NCBI RefSeq assembly: GCF_902830275.1 | Contig: NZ_CADESW010000015.1 | Coordinates: 1 to 64,000, forward strand | Origin: Burkholderia stagnalis | GTDB taxonomy: Bacteria > Pseudomonadota > Gammaproteobacteria > Burkholderiales > Burkholderiaceae | Length of the DNA: 64,000 nucleotides | Direction of reading: 5' to 3' | Shown here: one piece after another, positions 62,132 to 64,000 of the stretch | How the letters are laid out: each line of letters begins with the position of its first letter | Position numbering within the stretch: the first letter of the stretch is position 1 | The notes under the pieces: generated by a model | Databases searched by the model: none | Told to the model about the DNA's origin: nothing | The model's input: the letters and a program-made list of their open reading frames with translations, nothing else | Translations under genes and position numbers: made by a program

Positions 62132-63148
62132 ATGTCGACTACCCAACCGGGCACCGCCCACACGATCGACGGCGAGCCGATTCCGACGCTCGACGAAATC
62201 GCCGCGCAGCACTTCGCGCTGTCGCCGTGGGTCGCGCGCACGCCGGTGTTCGAGCGCGGCGACCTGCCGTCGCTCGAAGGCACGCACGTGAACTTCAAGT
62301 TCGAGCTGCTGCAGGCGAGTGGCAGCTTCAAGGCGCGCGGCGCGTTCACGCACCTGCTCGCGCTCGACGAAGCGCGCAAGAGCGCCGGCGTCACCTGCGT
62401 GTCGGCCGGCAATCACGCGGCGGCGGTCGCGTATGCGGCGATGCGGCTCGGCAGCAGCGCGAAGGTCGTGATGTTCCACACCGCGAGCCCGTCGCGCATC
62501 GCGCAGTGCAAGCAGTACCGCGCGGAAGTCGTGCTGGCCGCGAGCGCGTCGCAGGCGTTCGACCTCGTGCGCCGCATCGAGGCCGAGGAAGGCCGCTTCT
62601 TCATCCATCCGTTCAACGGCTATCACACGATCCTCGGCACCGCGACGCTCGGCTACGAATGGGCGACGCAGACGCCCGACCTCGACGCGGTGATCGTGCC
62701 GATCGGCGGCGGCGGGCTCGCGGCCGGCGTGTCGACCGCGCTGCGGCTCGCGAACCCGCGCGTGCACGTGTACGGCGTCGAGCCGGAAGGCTCGGACGCG
62801 ATGAGCCGCAGCTTCGCGGCCAACCACACGGTCAAGATGGCCGCGATGCACACGATCGCGGACTCGCTGATGGCGCCGCACACCGAGGAATACAGCTACC
62901 AGCTGTGCCGGCGCCACATCGACAGCATCGTCACCGTGTCCGACGACGCGCTGCGCGCCGCGATGCTGTTCCTGTTCTCGCACCTGAAGATCGCCGTCGA
63001 GCCGGCGTGCGCCGCGGCGATGGCCGCCCTGCTCGGCCCGCTGCGCGAAACGCTGCAGGGCAAGCGGGTCGGCGTGCTGCTGTCGGGCACCAACACCGAT
63101 CCGGTCACGCTCGGCATGCACCTCGCGCACGCGAAGCTGCTGCGCTGA
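62132..63148 (+). CDS. PLP-dependent threonine/serine dehydratase-like protein
   Basis: A 338-residue fold-type II PLP enzyme. Schiff-base lysine Lys67 in GSFKARGA, CVSAGNHAAAVAYAA, and the phosphate-binding GGGGLAAG are all visible. The sequence is similar to threonine dehydratase and related serine/threonine lyases but lacks the C-terminal regulatory (ACT) part of biosynthetic IlvA. It fits catabolic or serine-racemase-like branches. The start is 60 bp after argE and on the same strand. Confidence 0.9.
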   Translation: MSTTQPGTAHTIDGEPIPTLDEIAAQHFALSPWVARTPVFERGDLPSLEGTHVNFKFELLQASGSFKARGAFTHLLALDEARKSAGVTCVSAGNHAAAVAYAAMRLGSSAKVVMFHTASPSRIAQCKQYRAEVVLAASASQAFDLVRRIEAEEGRFFIHPFNGYHTILGTATLGYEWATQTPDLDAVIVPIGGGGLAAGVSTALRLANPRVHVYGVEPEGSDAMSRSFAANHTVKMAAMHTIADSLMAPHTEEYSYQLCRRHIDSIVTVSDDALRAAMLFLFSHLKIAVEPACAAAMAALLGPLRETLQGKRVGVLLSGTNTDPVTLGMHLAHAKLLR

Positions 63149-63172
63149 GCGGCACGGGCGCCCGCGCGGCGG

Positions 63173-63347
63173 TTATCCCCAGATCGTGTTGAAGAGCCTG
63201 TGGACAAGCTTCTGAAAGGCTTCCTAAGCTGTTGATGCACCGGCGATTTCGGCCGGCGCTGCAAAACGCGTCGCGGGCCGGCGCGTCGCGGCGCGATCGG
63301 GGCGGCGCATGGTTATGCACAGATTGTGTTGACAGCCTTGTTGATAA
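63173..63347. other. cluster of DnaA-box-like 9-mers
   Basis: Four near-consensus DnaA boxes occur in 175 bp: TTATCCCCA (63173-63181), TTGTCCACA on the minus strand (63199-63207), TTATGCACA (63313-63321) and TTATCAACA on the minus strand (63339-63347). The two halves are imperfect direct repeats of the same 38-bp block. The rest of 63149-63441 contains no supportable gene. Confidence 0.75.
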
Positions 63348-63441
63348 CCGGCCGGAGAACCGCGCAAGTCATTGAGCGCGCAACGTTTTATGAGGTTGCC
63401 GCACCATGCATCCAACGCGTGCACCCAACGGAGGAATCGCC

Positions 63442-63876
63442 ATGCGCGCCCTGTCGACCAGTCTCGTGTTCGCCATCGCCCTGCTCTCCGGCTGCGCGGC
63501 CACGCAGTTGCCGGCCGCGGCCGACCCGGCGTCTTGCGCGCAGGCCGGCGGCAGCCGTCAATTGCAGGCCGACCTGCTGTTCGGTCGCGACATCGCAGGG
63601 CGCGGCCCCGTCACCGATGCCGAACGCGCGGCCTTCCTCGCCGACGTCGTCACGCCCCGCTTCCCCGACGGCTTCACGTTCTGGGATACCCACGGCCAAT
63701 GGCGCGACCGCACGACCGGCCGCATCACGCGGGAAGACAGCTTCGTCATCCGTATCATTGCCGGCGACACGCGCGATACGCTCGAGCGCCTGACGGCCAT
63801 CCGTCGCGCGTATGCGGAACGGTTCAGGCAGGAATCGGTCGGCGTGACGCTCGCGCCGGTCTGCGCGTCGTTCTGA
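63442..63876 (+). CDS. DUF3574 family lipoprotein
   Basis: A 144-residue protein. The N-terminus has a lipoprotein signal peptide with lipobox LLSGC at about residue 18. The mature part shows GPVTDAERAAFLADVVTPRFPDGFTFWD and EDSFVIRIIAGDT, typical of DUF3574 proteins, whose function is unknown. The start at 63442 is chosen because it has a GAGGA site and places the signal correctly. Confidence 0.85.
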   Translation: MRALSTSLVFAIALLSGCAATQLPAAADPASCAQAGGSRQLQADLLFGRDIAGRGPVTDAERAAFLADVVTPRFPDGFTFWDTHGQWRDRTTGRITREDSFVIRIIAGDTRDTLERLTAIRRAYAERFRQESVGVTLAPVCASF

Positions 63877-63905
63877 CGGCGTGCGGCGCAGCCACGCGCG
63901 CGGGC

Positions 63906-63934
63906 AAAAAAAACGGGCGCCCGCAGGCGCCCGT
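63906..63934 (-). terminator. terminator of the partial gene at the right edge
   Basis: Stem ACGGGCGCC/GGCGCCCGT with a 4-base loop. The A-run on its left gives a T-run on the minus strand, so it terminates the gene that ends at 63957. Confidence 0.8.
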
Positions 63935-63956
63935 CGATTGGCGAACCCCAGCCGCG

Positions 63957-64000
63957 TTACGGCTTGTTGCTCTCGAACATGTCCATGATCTGCTGCTTCT
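63957..64000 (-). CDS. partial gene at the right edge (C-terminal end)
   Basis: The minus strand reads KQQIMDMFESNKP and a stop at 63957. Only 13-14 residues are visible. A terminator lies 23 bp downstream of the stop. The family cannot be told from this fragment. Confidence 0.65.
   Translation of the reverse strand, partial: KQQIMDMFESNKP

Overview
The window is GC-rich beta-proteobacterial chromosome with strong GC-ending codon bias. Gene content and order fit a Burkholderia, probably of the B. cepacia complex and probably its main chromosome: tig-clpP-clpX-lon followed by tRNA-Val, tRNA-Asp and ppiD; ompR-envZ next to ahpC-ahpD; ispD-ispF divergent from mfd; and many housekeeping genes. 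The species assignment is inference from gene content; no search was run.

Layout. 1-2050 is an accessory edge: the 5' end of an IS3-family element, gene-poor DNA, and a translationally coupled pair of unknown genes, one carrying an in-frame 9-bp tandem repeat. 2465-10033 (minus strand) holds a membrane diguanylate cyclase and a fatty-acid/acyl-CoA degradation group (thiolase, nicotinamidase, bifunctional hydratase/dehydrogenase, acyl-CoA ligase). 10189-13992 (plus) is selO-msrB-yciB-bolA-parvulin, linked to redox repair, envelope and folding. 14067-24968 holds purL with a GNAT gene, a FAD amine oxidase, NAD(P)HX repair, pgi, and a divergent ABC ATPase/tesA pair whose start codons overlap. 25057-33855 (minus) is the protein quality-control block tig-clpP-clpX-lon-tRNAs-ppiD. 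It contains a duplicated tRNA-Asp 3' end and a short palindrome-rich spacer. 34225-37730 has glycerate kinase, a MarR regulator, panE, two gene fossils joined back to back, and a small membrane protein.

37760-47700 is the least understood part. It is a seven-gene minus-strand operon divergent from a LuxR-type regulator. The operon encodes two paralogous proteins with acidic heads and Arg/Ala-rich tails, an HExxH metalloprotease-like protein, three large or medium proteins of no recognised family, and a DUF4438 protein. It is the best candidate for an undescribed system.

47776-64000 returns to core chromosome: tRNA-Leu, a degenerate squalene/phytoene-synthase-like protein, an exported DUF1800-DUF1501 pair, ompR-envZ, ahpC-ahpD, ispD-ispF, mfd, argE, a PLP-dependent dehydratase, a small cluster of DnaA-box-like sites, a lipoprotein, and the 3' end of one further gene. 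Most start sites were chosen by family length and ribosome-binding sites. Functions of recognised families are inferred from motifs visible in the translation.
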